From an uncultured Pseudomonadota bacterium (lineage in GTDB: Bacteria > Pseudomonadota > Gammaproteobacteria > Steroidobacterales > Steroidobacteraceae): a stretch of DNA of 64,000 nucleotides. Shown piece by piece: positions 51,319 to 62,956 of the stretch (positions are counted from its first letter, which is position 1; every line of letters begins with the position of its first letter). Below the pieces are notes generated by a model. It had not been told where the DNA came from. It was given only the letters and a program-made list of their open reading frames with translations, and did no database searches. Where the stretch lies: assembly GCA_903879335.1 (NCBI GenBank), contig CAIRLC010000019.1, positions 1 to 64,000 of the forward strand, read 5' to 3'. The position numbers were made by a program, and so were the translations under genes.

Positions 51319-53379
51319 TTACTCGCTGCGTTCATAAATCGCGAGTGATCGCGGTGCACGCGCATGGCGAGAGCCGAGCCGAAGTCCTTGGGCTGCAATA
51401 TCGGCTGTGTCGGCCACCAAGACCCAGTTCATATTGGCGGGACCGTGGACTTTAAAATCCACCGCCACTTCCGCCGCATTGAACAGCAAAAGAATTTTAG
51501 GCGAACGGTCGCTCAAGTCGGAATACATCACGCCGATGGCATGGGCGTGTGGATCATTCCAGTCGGCTGGACGCATTTCATGACCGAAGGGATGCAGCCA
51601 ATGCACGTCCCCTGAGACACCCCCGTCGTCGGCCTTACCCTCTAAGAAGGTCTCACGGCGCAACTCGGGATGTTTGCGACGGAATGCGAGTAGACGCCGC
51701 ACAAAGGAGACCTCGTCTTGCTCGGACTCGCGTAACGACCAATCCAGCCAGGTGATCGCATTGTCTTGGCAATAGGCGTTGTTATTGCCCAGTTGCGTAC
51801 GGCCGAACTCATCACCCGCCAACAACATCGGAACACCTTGCGACAACAACAGGGTGGCCAGGTAGTTACGCCGCTGCCGCCACCGTATCTCGTTGATCGC
51901 AAGATCATCCGTCGGACCCTCAACCCCAAAGTTCCAACTTCGGTTATCGGAATGACCGTCTCGGTTGTGCTCTAGATTCGGCTCATTGTGCTTGTGGTTG
52001 TAACTGACCAGATCTGCCAGCGTGAAACCATCATGGGCAGTGACAAAATTGACACTGGCGCGGGGACCACGGCCAGCGCGCCGAAAAACGTCAGCCGATC
52101 CGGAAATTCGTTCCGCGAAAGCCCCGAGGACATAATGCTCGCCAAGCCAGTAAGAACGAATCGTGTCGCGATAGCGGTCATTCCATTCCGACCACACGGC
52201 CGGGAATCCTCCCAGCCGATAACCACCTGGCCCAACATCCCACGGTTCGGCAATGAACTTCACCCCGTCAGCCCAAGGCGCTGCGGCAAGTTCTTCAAAG
52301 AATTGAGCATGCGGCGTATAGCCATCATGCAAACGCCCAAGGGTTGGGCCTAAATCGAATCGGAAGCCATCCACATGCATGGCCTCCACCCACCAACGAA
52401 GGGCATCTAGGATGAGCGCTCGGGCGGACGGAGTATCTGCACGTGCGGTGTTACCGCAACCCGTATAATTTTCGTAGCGCTCGGGCGATGCAGAATCTAA
52501 TCGGTAATAGGAGGCGTTATCGAATCCCTTGAGAGACAACACTGGGCCCCACTCGTTGCCTTCTGCAGTGTGATTAAAGACAACGTCCAGGATGACCTCA
52601 ATACCACGGGCGTGTAACGCACGGACCATGGTCCGAAATTCAGCAACCGGCTCATTGAGCGCATATTGCGAAGCCGGCGCTGACCAGGCGAAAGGGTTGT
52701 AGCCCCAGTAGTTCACGAGCCCCTTATCGATCAAGAAGGCTTCACTGACAAACGCCTGTACCGGAAGAAGCTCAATGGCCGTGACCCCCAATCGAACGAG
52801 GTCCTCAATGACCGCAGGCTCGGCGAGGCCGAGGTAGGTCCCGCGAAGCCGTGGCCGAACACTTTTATGCAGCTTGGTGTGACCCTTGACGTGCGTCTCG
52901 AGAATGACCGTCTCAGACCATGGCGTCCGCGGTGGGCGATCGTCACCCCAATCGAAATTGGGATCGACGATGCGGGCTCGAGGCATGACGGCCATCGAGT
53001 CCAAATCGTGACTTTCAGGGCCGTCATATAAAGAATCATCGTGAGTAGGCTCGCCCGTGACCTCACGAGCGGCGGGGTCAATCAGAAATTTGGCCGGATT
53101 CGCACGCAATCCTTTCGCTGGATCGAACTCTCCATGGACGCGGTAACCATACAAGTCACCCACATGAGCAAACGGCGCAGCAATGAGGCCGTGCCAAACA
53201 TCACCCGTCCGATAGCTAAGCTCAACTGTGCTCCGCGTAGTGCCATCGGCATGACACAGGACCAACTCGACTCGATTATGCGGCGCCGCATGCACTGCGA
53301 AGTTCACACCGCCAGACATAGGCGTTGCTCCGAGTGGAAACGGCATACCGGGCGCGATTGAAATCTCGCGTGCTGACAT
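51319..53379 (-). CDS. glgX: Glycogen debranching enzyme
   Basis: PFPLGATPMSGGVNFAVHA; VILDVVFNHTAEGNEWGP; GFRFDLGPTLGR; FVTAHDGFTLADLVSYNHKHN. Confidence 0.96.
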   Translation of the reverse strand: MSAREISIAPGMPFPLGATPMSGGVNFAVHAAPHNRVELVLCHADGTTRSTVELSYRTGDVWHGLIAAPFAHVGDLYGYRVHGEFDPAKGLRANPAKFLIDPAAREVTGEPTHDDSLYDGPESHDLDSMAVMPRARIVDPNFDWGDDRPPRTPWSETVILETHVKGHTKLHKSVRPRLRGTYLGLAEPAVIEDLVRLGVTAIELLPVQAFVSEAFLIDKGLVNYWGYNPFAWSAPASQYALNEPVAEFRTMVRALHARGIEVILDVVFNHTAEGNEWGPVLSLKGFDNASYYRLDSASPERYENYTGCGNTARADTPSARALILDALRWWVEAMHVDGFRFDLGPTLGRLHDGYTPHAQFFEELAAAPWADGVKFIAEPWDVGPGGYRLGGFPAVWSEWNDRYRDTIRSYWLGEHYVLGAFAERISGSADVFRRAGRGPRASVNFVTAHDGFTLADLVSYNHKHNEPNLEHNRDGHSDNRSWNFGVEGPTDDLAINEIRWRQRRNYLATLLLSQGVPMLLAGDEFGRTQLGNNNAYCQDNAITWLDWSLRESEQDEVSFVRRLLAFRRKHPELRRETFLEGKADDGGVSGDVHWLHPFGHEMRPADWNDPHAHAIGVMYSDLSDRSPKILLLFNAAEVAVDFKVHGPANMNWVLVADTADIAAQGLRLGSRHARAPRSLAIYERSE

Positions 53380-53380
53380 T

Positions 53381-55672
53381 TCAGCTACGGCGCAAGACGA
53401 GTCCGCCCAGTGGTGGCAGTTTCACGCGCAACGCGTAGTGCCGCCCATGGGCTTGCCCGTCGATCGTATGGATCTCTGCCTGATCGTTATGGCCGGAACC
53501 GCCATAGTGCAGGCTGTCCGAATCGAAGACTTTAAGGTAGCGTCCCGGTGCATCGACGCCAATCCAATATTCTTCGCGCGGCACCGGTGTCGCATTAAAT
53601 ACGCAAATAAGCGGTTCTCCGGCGTCGCCCTGGGTACTGCGCCGTTCGAATACGTACACACTCTCGACGTCGTTGTGTAGATCAACCCCGACAAATCCCG
53701 CACCGTCACAATCTGAACCGTACAACTGCGGCGAATGTGTGTAGAGGCGATTGAGGTCGCGAGCCAGGTCGCGCAAACGCCGATGGTCGTCATGACCGAG
53801 CAATGCCCAATCAAGCGACTCCGCGTGTCGCCATTCGTGCCACTGCGCGAATTCCTGACCCATGAACAACAATTTCTTGCCGGGATGCACAGCCATATAG
53901 GTCAAGAACAGACGCCAATTCGCTTTCTTCTGCCAGTCGTCACCCGGCATTTTGGCGATCAGCGAACCCTTGCCGTGTACGACTTCATCATGGGAGATCG
54001 GCAGCATGAAGCGCTCCGACCACGCGTAAACGAAGGAGAAGGTGACGAGATGATGCTCATAACGCCGGTAAACCGGGTCTTTCTCCCAGTACTTCAGCGT
54101 GTCGTTCATCCACCCCATATTCCATTTGAAGGTAAATCCGACACCACCCAGATGGACGGGGGTTGTGATGCCGGGAAACGCGGTGGATTCCTCCGCAATC
54201 ATCATCGCGTGTGGCGCATATTCGCGGACGGCCCAATTGAGATGCCGCAGGAAATCGATCGCCTCAAGGTTTTCGCGTCCGCCATAGCGATTCGGGACCC
54301 ACTGCCCCTCCTCTCGGCTGTAATCGAGATAAAGCATGGAGGCGACCGCGTCGACGCGCAGTCCATCTAAGTGGAACTCATTCAGCCAATACAGGGCGTT
54401 TGCGGTGAGGAAATTGCGCACTTCATTGCGGCCGAAATTAAAAATTTTCGTGCCCCAATCCATGTGCTCGCCCTGGCGTGGGTCCGCGTGCTCGTACAAA
54501 GCGGTACCGTCAAACTCCGCCAACCCGTGTTCATCCTTCGGGAAGTGGGCAGGAACCCAATCCATAATGACGCCAATTCCCGCGGCATGACATTTGTCGA
54601 CAAAGCGCATGAAATCTTGCGGAGTGCCATAACGCGCGGTAGGTGCGTAATATCCGCCAACCTGATAGCCCCAAGATCCATCAAACGGATATTCGGCAAT
54701 ACCCATCAGTTCGATGTGGGTATAGGCCATATCGACGACATACGGAATCAATTGATCTGCGGCTTCTTGCCAGGTCAAAAATGGTGGATCACGTTCGGGC
54801 GAGTGCCGCCACGATGCTAAGTGAACCTCATACACAGCGATCGGTTCACGCCGCGGATCTGCCCGACGACGTCGAGCAAGCCACTCGCTGTCCGTCCACT
54901 CGAAGGCGCTGAGGTCGGCCACGATCGACGCAGTTTTCGGGCGCAACTCCATTGCTGCGCCGTAGGGATCGGCTTTCAGTCGGGTGTCGCCATATGGGGT
55001 CCGGATTTCGAACTTATACGGCGATCCCACGCCAACATCCGGGACGAACAGTTCCCAGACACCGGACCCGCCGCGCGATTGCAGCGGGTGGCGGCGGCCA
55101 TCCCACATATTGAAGTCGCCAACGACGCTGACACGCTCAGCATTGGGGGCCCACACGGCAAAATGCGTCCCGTCAATCCCGTCGATGCTGCAGACGTGCG
55201 CCCCAAGCTTTGACCAGATTCGGTGGTGATTCCCTTGGCCAAACAGGTACAGATCAAAATCTGTGATTTGCGGCGCGAAATAGTAGGGATCGGGTTTGGC
55301 GTGCGTGTTGCCGTCCCGATATCGGATCTTCAGCCGGTATGGTACGAGTGGCCGTCGATATGCGATGCGCCCCTCAAAAAGCCCACCGGCATGGATCAAA
55401 GCCAATGGTCGCGCAGCAGACTCCGGCTCGTCTTCCCAGAATACGCTGACCTCGGTCGCCTCGGGCTCGAGCGCCCGGACGACAACGACCGGTTCGTCGC
55501 CCTCACGGCTGAACTGGTGATAACCGAGCACGGACCGCGGCTCGCGGTGGCGTGCAGCCACGAGCGCATCCGCCTCCGACTTGCGTAATGTCGGCCAGAG
55601 CTGCTTCGCTTTCTTCGGCGAGTGGGGCTTAGACTGAGCTAGAGGCTCTTGATTCGATTGATTGGCCATCAC
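53381..55672 (-). CDS. glgB: 1,4-alpha-glucan branching enzyme
   Basis: GTHFAVWAPNAERVSVVGDFNMWDGRRHPLQ; VIMDWVPAHFPKDEHGLAEFDGTALYEHADPRQGEHMDWGT; GLRVDAVASMLYLDYSR. Confidence 0.97.
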   Translation of the reverse strand: MMANQSNQEPLAQSKPHSPKKAKQLWPTLRKSEADALVAARHREPRSVLGYHQFSREGDEPVVVVRALEPEATEVSVFWEDEPESAARPLALIHAGGLFEGRIAYRRPLVPYRLKIRYRDGNTHAKPDPYYFAPQITDFDLYLFGQGNHHRIWSKLGAHVCSIDGIDGTHFAVWAPNAERVSVVGDFNMWDGRRHPLQSRGGSGVWELFVPDVGVGSPYKFEIRTPYGDTRLKADPYGAAMELRPKTASIVADLSAFEWTDSEWLARRRRADPRREPIAVYEVHLASWRHSPERDPPFLTWQEAADQLIPYVVDMAYTHIELMGIAEYPFDGSWGYQVGGYYAPTARYGTPQDFMRFVDKCHAAGIGVIMDWVPAHFPKDEHGLAEFDGTALYEHADPRQGEHMDWGTKIFNFGRNEVRNFLTANALYWLNEFHLDGLRVDAVASMLYLDYSREEGQWVPNRYGGRENLEAIDFLRHLNWAVREYAPHAMMIAEESTAFPGITTPVHLGGVGFTFKWNMGWMNDTLKYWEKDPVYRRYEHHLVTFSFVYAWSERFMLPISHDEVVHGKGSLIAKMPGDDWQKKANWRLFLTYMAVHPGKKLLFMGQEFAQWHEWRHAESLDWALLGHDDHRRLRDLARDLNRLYTHSPQLYGSDCDGAGFVGVDLHNDVESVYVFERRSTQGDAGEPLICVFNATPVPREEYWIGVDAPGRYLKVFDSDSLHYGGSGHNDQAEIHTIDGQAHGRHYALRVKLPPLGGLVLRRS

Positions 55673-58152
55673 ACTACCGGTTGGATGCTCCAGATACGAT
55701 CAGCGTACTCTCGAATGCTGCGGTCGCTTGAAAAGAATCCCATACGGATGCTGTTAATGATCGCTGAACGCAACCAGCGTTGCTGATCCTTATAGAGCGC
55801 ATCCACCCGATCCTGGGCCTGCATGTAGGCTTGGAAATCAGCGCAGACGAGGAACGGTTCGCCATCCGATAGGAGACGACTCACAATGGCTTTAGCCTCC
55901 GTCACATCGCCATTACTGAAGTAGCCCTCTTCAATCATGGCAATGGTCTGCGCCAACTCAGCATCGCGGGAGACATAGTCGTTGGGACGGTAGCCTGCTG
56001 CCTTCTCGGCGCTGACCTCACCGGCCGTCTTGCCGAAGATAAAGATATGCTCGTCGCCGACATGATCTTTGATTTCGATATTCGCGCCATCGAGCGTACC
56101 AATCGTCAACGCTCCATTCAGCGCAAGCTTCATGTTGCCGGTACCAGAAGCCTCGAGGCCGGCTGTTGAAATCTGCTCCGACAGATCGGCAGCCGGCATG
56201 ATGCGCTGAGCCAGCGACACGTCATAGTCGGCCAAGAAAACCACCTTTAACCGTCCGGCGATGACCGGATCAGAATTGACGACGCGGGCAACATTGTTGG
56301 CGAGGCGAATGATGGCTTTCGCCAAGTAATAGCCGGGCGCAGCTTTGCCTGCAAAAATCACCGTTCGCGCCACGTAGTCACCCGTCGGGTCTCGGCGGAT
56401 CCGGTTGTATCGCGCGATGACTCCGAGCAGGTTGAGTAACTGACGCTTGTATTCATGGATGCGCTTGACCTGCACATCGAACAACGAATGTTCATCGACT
56501 TCGACGCCGCTGCGCTGACGTATAGCGGCCACCAAACGCTGCTTATTCTCCTGCTTGACCTGAGCGAAGCGCGCGCGAAACTGGACATCATCCTCCACGC
56601 CTTCCAGCGCCGAGAGGGCATCCAATTGGTTTTCCCACACGGTTCCTAAGCGCTCGGTAAACACCGCGGACAATCCGGGATTGGACTGTTTAAGCCAACG
56701 CCGCACCGTAATGCCGTTAGTGACATTCGTGAATCGATTCGGCCAAAGCTGCGCAAAATCCCGAAAGATGGTTTCCGTCATCAGGTCGGAGTGAAGTTTC
56801 GCAACGCCGTTCACTTTTCGGCTAGCCACGACGGCAAGATGCGCCATCCGTACTCGACGACCATGATCCTCATCAATCAGCGACATCCGACGTCGGCGAT
56901 CGAGATCACCTGGAAAGGCAGTGCTGATTTCATCGAGAAAGTGACGATTGATCTGGAAAATGATTACCAGATGTCGTGGCAACAAGCGCTCGAAGAAATC
57001 AACCGGCCAACTCTCCAACGCTTCCGGCAGGAGTGTGTGATTGGTATAGCTGAACGTTCGCGACACGATGTCCCAGGCCTTGTCCCAGGCATACCCGTGC
57101 ACATCGATCAATAAGCGCATTAATTCCGCAACCGCGAGTGCGGGATGGGTGTCATTCAACTGGATGGCTACGGCATCAGGCAGTTCATCGAGCGAACGAC
57201 CTTCGGCGAGCAGCGTCGTCAATAAGTCTTGCAACGATGCTGAAACGAAGAAGTACTGTTGCGACAGCCGGAGCTCTTTACCCTGTGGAGTCGTGTCGTC
57301 CGGATAGAGCACGCGCGAGAGATTCTTGGCTCGCACCTGATCAGCCACTGCCTCGGGATAATGACCGTGATTAAACTCCGAGACATTGAAGGGAACGATC
57401 GCCCGACCCGACCAGAGCCGCAGATGATTGACGGTTGCGCAGCGGTTACCGGGCACCAAATGATCGAATCCGACCGCATAAATTTTGTGCGTATCGACCC
57501 AACTGTGAATCAATTCGCCGTGCGAATCCGTTTCCGCGACGCAGCGCCCGCCGAACTGAATCAGGTAGCGCGCCTGAGGACGGGGCAGCTCCCATGGATC
57601 ACGCAAGCGCAACCACGACGATCCGACTTCCCGTTGCGCGCCATCTGGCTCAATGACCTGAGTGAAGATACCGTAGTCATAACGAATGCCATAACCAACC
57701 GCCGGGTATTGCAAGGTCGCGAGTGAGTCGAGGAAGCAAGCCGCTAGACGCCCCAAGCCACCGTTACCTAAACCCGGATCGTGTTCCTCGGCGATGATCG
57801 TGTCGAGGTCATAGCCGAGATCGTCGACCGCCTGCCGAGCAGCCTCGACCATACCGCCGTTCAGGCTAGACAGCGCGTTAAGTAAGGCGCGACCCGGAAG
57901 AAATTCAACCGACAGGTAGCACACTCGCTTGGTTTTGGCTTTGGCGACCCGTTTCTGAGTAGCCACCCAGCGCGCCGCCAATTCTTCGCGCACTGCATTG
58001 GCCAGTGCTTCGTAGATGTCTCGAGGACGGGCGGTGTCCGGATCACGGCCTAAGGTGCGGATCAGATGCTCAACGATCAGATCCTTCAAATTGGCCGCTG
58101 AGAGCACATTACAGGCCACAACTACGCCGCTTGGATCTTGGGTCAGGGACAT
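55669..58152 (-). CDS. glgP: Glycogen/maltodextrin phosphorylase
   Basis: VCYLSVEFLPGRALLNALSSL; GLGNGGLGRLAACFLDSLATL; GTGNMKLALNGALTIGTLDGANIEI. Confidence 0.97.
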   Translation of the reverse strand: MSLTQDPSGVVVACNVLSAANLKDLIVEHLIRTLGRDPDTARPRDIYEALANAVREELAARWVATQKRVAKAKTKRVCYLSVEFLPGRALLNALSSLNGGMVEAARQAVDDLGYDLDTIIAEEHDPGLGNGGLGRLAACFLDSLATLQYPAVGYGIRYDYGIFTQVIEPDGAQREVGSSWLRLRDPWELPRPQARYLIQFGGRCVAETDSHGELIHSWVDTHKIYAVGFDHLVPGNRCATVNHLRLWSGRAIVPFNVSEFNHGHYPEAVADQVRAKNLSRVLYPDDTTPQGKELRLSQQYFFVSASLQDLLTTLLAEGRSLDELPDAVAIQLNDTHPALAVAELMRLLIDVHGYAWDKAWDIVSRTFSYTNHTLLPEALESWPVDFFERLLPRHLVIIFQINRHFLDEISTAFPGDLDRRRRMSLIDEDHGRRVRMAHLAVVASRKVNGVAKLHSDLMTETIFRDFAQLWPNRFTNVTNGITVRRWLKQSNPGLSAVFTERLGTVWENQLDALSALEGVEDDVQFRARFAQVKQENKQRLVAAIRQRSGVEVDEHSLFDVQVKRIHEYKRQLLNLLGVIARYNRIRRDPTGDYVARTVIFAGKAAPGYYLAKAIIRLANNVARVVNSDPVIAGRLKVVFLADYDVSLAQRIMPAADLSEQISTAGLEASGTGNMKLALNGALTIGTLDGANIEIKDHVGDEHIFIFGKTAGEVSAEKAAGYRPNDYVSRDAELAQTIAMIEEGYFSNGDVTEAKAIVSRLLSDGEPFLVCADFQAYMQAQDRVDALYKDQQRWLRSAIINSIRMGFFSSDRSIREYADRIWSIQPVV

Positions 58153-58346
58153 CGCTACACCCTAGTGTTCTGGACAATATAAAGAACGATAACCACTACA
58201 TCCGCGCTACACCACCTCGATGATGTCCCACGTGGCGCCTGACGATCGTTCATTACAAACGATTGTATCCCCTAAAATAGGCGACTTGCACAACCGTTCA
58301 GCGGGATGGTTTGGAACAAAAGTACACTTTTCGGCCACGCCTAAGC

Positions 58347-58372
58347 GAAAGGCGCCCCGAAGGGCGCCTTTC
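58347..58372. terminator. 11-bp perfect hairpin GAAAGGCGCCC-CGAA-GGGCGCCTTTC, probable parC terminator
   Basis: Lies 37 nt beyond the parC stop; short T-tract. Confidence 0.65.
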
Positions 58373-58408
58373 ACTGCCGTCCCAGCCGCTCGACGACGGC
58401 TGCGCGGT

Positions 58409-60673
58409 TTAGCTGGCGTCAACCTCAAGCCCCGTCACCCGACGATAGGTCTTCGGCAGCATCGCACCCCGCTGGGCACGCTCGCCGCGGTATTCCGCCA
58501 GCTCGTTATAGGACAACGACATCGCGCGCTCGCCGCAAACGATCTTGAGCCGAGCACCAGGCGGGACAACGGCAACCCCGACCAGCAACTCCGTCCGCGC
58601 CTCGGCTTTCGCCGTCGGGATATTGAAGAGCTTATTGCCCTTCCCGCGCGCCATTTCCGGCAGATCCGCCACTGGGAAAACCAACAAGCGGCCGTCCTGA
58701 CCATCGGTCGCCGCCGCGACCGCAATCAATGCCTTGGGATCGGCCGCGACGAATGCTGCGGCGAGTGCCTTACTCTTGTCTGGCACGGTGAGTATCGCCT
58801 TACCCGCCCGATTACGCACGTACATGTCTTCGAGTTTGACAATAAATCCGTAGCCCGCGTCGGACGCTAGAACGTAACGGTCACCAGGATCGCCCAAGAT
58901 CACGGAGGCAAAAGTAGCCCCATCGGGTGGGTCGACGCGGCCGGACAACGGCTCACCCTGCCCGCGCGCAGACGGCAACGTATGGGCCAACAAGCTGTAC
59001 GTGCGGCCCGTAGAATCCATGAACACGGCCTGCTGTGTGCTCTTGCCCAGCGCCGACGCTTGAAAGCCATCGCCGCTCTTGTACGAGAGCGCACGCGGAT
59101 CAATTTCGTGACCTTTGGCCTGTCGAACAAATCCAGCCGTCGAGAGAATGACCGTCACCGGCTCACTGGCCACGAGTTCAGTTTCATCTATGGCCTTGGC
59201 CGCTTCACGCTCGACCAAGCGGGTGCGGCGCTTATCACCGTATTTCTCGCTATCAGCCACCAACTCGGCGCGAATGAGCGCCTTCAGGCGATCCGCATGA
59301 CCTAAAATGCCTTGGATCTCGTCGCGCTCTTGCGCCAATGCGGCCTGTTCGCCGCGAATCTTCATCTCTTCGAGTCGCGCGAGATGGCGCAGTTTGGTTT
59401 CAAGAATCGCCTCAGCCTGTTCGGTCGATAGCGCGAATCGCGCCATCAGCACCTGCTTCGGCTCATCCTCGGTTCGCACAATCCGAATCACCTCGTCGAG
59501 GTTCAGATAGGCAATCAAAAGGCCATCAAGGATATGGAGCCGAGCGTTGACCTTGCCTAGGCGATATTCGAGCCGGCGGACAACCGTACGCTCGCGATAC
59601 ACGAGCCACTCCGCGAGCATCGGTTTCAAGCCCATGACGCGCGGACGCCCATCAAGGCCGATCACGTTCATATTGACGCGATAGGAACGCTCAAGATCGG
59701 TGGTGGCAAACAGATGTGCCATGACCTGCTCAACATCGACACGATTGGAGCGCAATTCGAGCACAAGCCGGGTTGGATCCTCGTGGTCCGACTCGTCTCG
59801 AATGTTCTCGACCATTGGCAATTTTTTCGCCCGAATCTGCGCGGCGATCTGCTCCAATACTTTGGAACCCGAGACTTGATACGGTAAGGCCGTGATGATG
59901 ACCTCAGCGCCCTCGGACTCGTACACGGCGCGGGCCCGGAAGGAGCCTGTGCCCGCCTCATAAATGGAGCGCATCTCGGCACGCGGCGTGACGATTTCGG
60001 CGCCCGTCGGCAAGTCAGGCCCCGGCACCAGACGCATCAAATTCGCCGTCGAAACATCCGGCTCGTCGAGCAAGCGAATGCAAGCAGCCGTAACCTCTTT
60101 AAGGTTATGCGGCGGAATATCGGTGGCCATGCCCACCGCAATTCCAGTGGCGCCATTCAGCAAGACGTTAGGCAATCGAGCGGGCAATAGGGCGGGTTCG
60201 TCCATGGTGCCGTCGAAATTCGGGATCCACTCGACGGTCCCCTGCCCAAGCTCAGCAAGCAGGGTCTCCGCATACGGGCGCAGACGCGATTCCGTGTAAC
60301 GCATCGCGGCGAATGACTTCGGATCATCGGTGGAGCCAAAGTTACCCTGACCGTCCACGATTGGGTATCGATACGAAAAGTCTTGGGCCATGTGAACCAT
60401 GGCTTCATACGCGGCGGAATCACCGTGCGGATGAAATTTACCAATCACGTCACCGATGGTGCGCGCACTCTTCTTATGCTTTGAGCCCGCTGACAGCCCA
60501 AGCTCGCTCATCGCATAGATGATGCGGCGCTGTACCGGTTTTAGTCCGTCGGCCAACTGCGGCAAGGCGCGGTCGAGAATGACGTACATCGAATAGTCGA
60601 GATACGCCTTTTCCGTGAACGTCTTCAGCGGCTGGCGCTCAATGCCCTCAAAATTCAACTCTTGCGAACTCAC
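58409..60673 (-). CDS. parC: DNA topoisomerase IV subunit A
   Basis: [56 protein letters not shown]. Confidence 0.97.
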   Translation of the reverse strand: MSSQELNFEGIERQPLKTFTEKAYLDYSMYVILDRALPQLADGLKPVQRRIIYAMSELGLSAGSKHKKSARTIGDVIGKFHPHGDSAAYEAMVHMAQDFSYRYPIVDGQGNFGSTDDPKSFAAMRYTESRLRPYAETLLAELGQGTVEWIPNFDGTMDEPALLPARLPNVLLNGATGIAVGMATDIPPHNLKEVTAACIRLLDEPDVSTANLMRLVPGPDLPTGAEIVTPRAEMRSIYEAGTGSFRARAVYESEGAEVIITALPYQVSGSKVLEQIAAQIRAKKLPMVENIRDESDHEDPTRLVLELRSNRVDVEQVMAHLFATTDLERSYRVNMNVIGLDGRPRVMGLKPMLAEWLVYRERTVVRRLEYRLGKVNARLHILDGLLIAYLNLDEVIRIVRTEDEPKQVLMARFALSTEQAEAILETKLRHLARLEEMKIRGEQAALAQERDEIQGILGHADRLKALIRAELVADSEKYGDKRRTRLVEREAAKAIDETELVASEPVTVILSTAGFVRQAKGHEIDPRALSYKSGDGFQASALGKSTQQAVFMDSTGRTYSLLAHTLPSARGQGEPLSGRVDPPDGATFASVILGDPGDRYVLASDAGYGFIVKLEDMYVRNRAGKAILTVPDKSKALAAAFVAADPKALIAVAAATDGQDGRLLVFPVADLPEMARGKGNKLFNIPTAKAEARTELLVGVAVVPPGARLKIVCGERAMSLSYNELAEYRGERAQRGAMLPKTYRRVTGLEVDAS

Positions 60674-62565
60674 GGCACAACCTCCGCGAGATTACCTTTG
60701 GATTCAAGCCAGTCCCGGCGATCAGAGGCACGTTTCTTCGCGAGTAACATATCCATCAACTGATCAGTCTCGTCGTTCGCATCCACCGTCAGTTGTAACA
60801 GTCGCCGCGTCGACGGGGCCATCGTGGTCTCTCGCAACTGCAGCGGGCTCATTTCACCGAGTCCTTTGAAGCGGGTCACGCTGACTTTACCCCGCGTCCC
60901 CTCCGCTGCGATCCGATCCAATATGCCGGCCCGCTCAGCCTCATCGAGCGCGTAATAAACATTCTTGCCGATATCCACACGGAACAAAGGCGGCATCGCG
61001 ACATGCACGTGACCCGCTAATACCAACGGTCGGAAATGCCGCAGGAAGAGCGCGCACAGCAAGGTCGCGATGTGCTGACCGTCAGAATCGGCGTCAGCCA
61101 AGATGCATATCTTGTGGTATCGCAGTTCCTTAAGGTCTGGCGAACCCGGCTCAACCCCGATCGCAACCGATATATCGTGAACTTCTGAAGAGGCTAAGAC
61201 GCCGGAGGCGTCCACTTCCCAGGTGTTGAGGATCTTGCCGCGCAACGGCATGACAGCCTGGAAATCGCGCTCGCGCGCCTGCTTCGCGCTACCGCCTGCA
61301 GAATCACCCTCAACCAGGAAGAGTTCCGTACGTGCTGGCTCCTGGGATGTGCAGTCCGCGAGCTTGCCTGGCAGTGCCGGACCCGAAACAACTCGTTTGC
61401 GGATCACTTTCTGCGCCGCTTTGAGACGGGCTTGGGCCTTCTCAATCGCTAGCATGGCGATCTTTTCGCCGGCTTCCGGATGCTGGGCGAGCCACAGTGA
61501 AAACGCGTCTTTGACCAAGCATGAGACGAATGCCGCCGATTCGCGGGAGGCAAGACGCTCCTTCGTTTGGCCGGCGAACTGAGGCTCGTGCATTTTCACG
61601 GACAACACGAACGCAATGCGGTCCCACACATCTTCTGGTGCGAGCTTGACGCCGCGCGGAACAAGATTGCGGAAGTCGCTGAACTCACGAACGGCTTCCG
61701 TAATACCGGTGCGCAGACCGTTGACGTGTGTGCCACCGTCGTTGGTCGGGATTAGATTGACGTAGGACTCGGCGACAGCCTCTAAACCGTCTTCGTTGAT
61801 CCACGCAAAGGCCCACTCAGCCGACTCGCTGCCGCCCTTCAGGCTCGCGGCGAAAGGCTCATCCGGAACAATCCGGGCACCCTGCAATCGGTCGGATAGG
61901 TACGAGGAGAGTCCGCCGGTATAGAACCATTCATCGCGCTCACCGGTGGCTTCATTAAACAAAGAGACCTTGAGCCCGGCGCACAGAACGGCCTTGGCAC
62001 GCAACACGTGCTTCAGCTTGGAGACTGAAACCTTTTCGGAATCAAAGTACTTAGCATCAGGCCAAAAGCGCACCGTAGTGCCGGTATTACGCGCACCAAC
62101 TTTACCGACAACCTTTAATTTTTCCTCGAGATAACCGTCTTTGAAGACGATGAGGTACTCGCTCCCGTCTCGCTTGACGCGACATTCAAGGCGCGTCGAC
62201 AGCGCGTTAACGACCGAAACACCGACGCCGTGCAATCCGCCCGATTGTTGGTAATTCTTGTCCGAAAACTTACCGCCCGCGTGCAATCGGCTGAGAATCA
62301 GCTCGACGCCGGGGACTTTCTCGATGGGATGCATATCCACCGGCATGCCGCGGCCGTCGTCGGTGACTTCAACCGAGCCGTCCTTACACAGTGTGACGGC
62401 GATCTCGCGGGCATGACCCGCAAGCGCCTCATCGACGCTATTGTCGACCACCTCATGAACGAGGTGATTAGGCCGGGACGTGTCCGTGTACATGCCAGGA
62501 CGACGGCGAACCGGATCTAGGCCGGCGAGGACCTCAAGGTCCTTGGAGGTATAGGTGGTGCTCAT
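60670..62565 (-). CDS. parE: DNA topoisomerase IV subunit B
   Basis: [66 protein letters not shown]. Confidence 0.97.
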   Translation of the reverse strand: MSTTYTSKDLEVLAGLDPVRRRPGMYTDTSRPNHLVHEVVDNSVDEALAGHAREIAVTLCKDGSVEVTDDGRGMPVDMHPIEKVPGVELILSRLHAGGKFSDKNYQQSGGLHGVGVSVVNALSTRLECRVKRDGSEYLIVFKDGYLEEKLKVVGKVGARNTGTTVRFWPDAKYFDSEKVSVSKLKHVLRAKAVLCAGLKVSLFNEATGERDEWFYTGGLSSYLSDRLQGARIVPDEPFAASLKGGSESAEWAFAWINEDGLEAVAESYVNLIPTNDGGTHVNGLRTGITEAVREFSDFRNLVPRGVKLAPEDVWDRIAFVLSVKMHEPQFAGQTKERLASRESAAFVSCLVKDAFSLWLAQHPEAGEKIAMLAIEKAQARLKAAQKVIRKRVVSGPALPGKLADCTSQEPARTELFLVEGDSAGGSAKQARERDFQAVMPLRGKILNTWEVDASGVLASSEVHDISVAIGVEPGSPDLKELRYHKICILADADSDGQHIATLLCALFLRHFRPLVLAGHVHVAMPPLFRVDIGKNVYYALDEAERAGILDRIAAEGTRGKVSVTRFKGLGEMSPLQLRETTMAPSTRRLLQLTVDANDETDQLMDMLLAKKRASDRRDWLESKGNLAEVVP

Positions 62566-62657
62566 GGAGGCGCGAGGGTACTGGAATTCGTGGGCAATGA
62601 CAGGTTGGTTGGTGATTTCGCCGGCTACCGGGTCAGCGGATGAGCCTTGGCGTCAGA

Positions 62658-62675
62658 TATATACCATGGTATATA
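62658..62675. promoter_or_regulatory. Perfect 18-bp palindrome TATATACCATGGTATATA, candidate VapB operator
   Basis: Self-complementary; about 30 bp upstream of the vapB-like GTG start. Confidence 0.75.
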
Positions 62676-62704
62676 CTCCTTGAGAACCCTACTTTGGAGC
62701 CTAC

Positions 62705-62956
62705 GTGGCACACGTCGCCAAGCTATTTTGGAACGGCCGTAGTCAGGCGGTTCGGCTGCCTGCCGCCTTCCGCTTTGCGGGCGATGAAGTCACTGTGCGG
62801 CGTGACCCGATCACCGGCGACGTCATTCTCTCCAGTCGCGCCGACGACTGGGATACCTTTTTCGCCCTCGTTGACGCCGCTGACCGGCGCGGTGAAGTCG
62901 AAGATATACCGGCCGCTTTGACGAGCGAACACGATCGTGACACCGGCCGAACCTAG
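62705..62956 (+). CDS. VapB-like antitoxin, AbrB/MazE-type
   Basis: MAHVAKLFWNGRSQAVRLPAAFRFAGDEVTVRRDPITGDVILSSR; GTG start. Confidence 0.92.
   Translation: MAHVAKLFWNGRSQAVRLPAAFRFAGDEVTVRRDPITGDVILSSRADDWDTFFALVDAADRRGEVEDIPAALTSEHDRDTGRT

Noticed and set aside
58409-62565. Possible quinolone-resistance substitutions in parC/parE
   Set aside because: The ParC region reads GDSAAYEA, with Ser and Glu at the usual sensitive positions; nothing unusual seen
62640-62921. 93-aa plus-strand ORF starting before the vapB-like gene
   Set aside because: Runs through the operator palindrome and overlaps vapB out of frame
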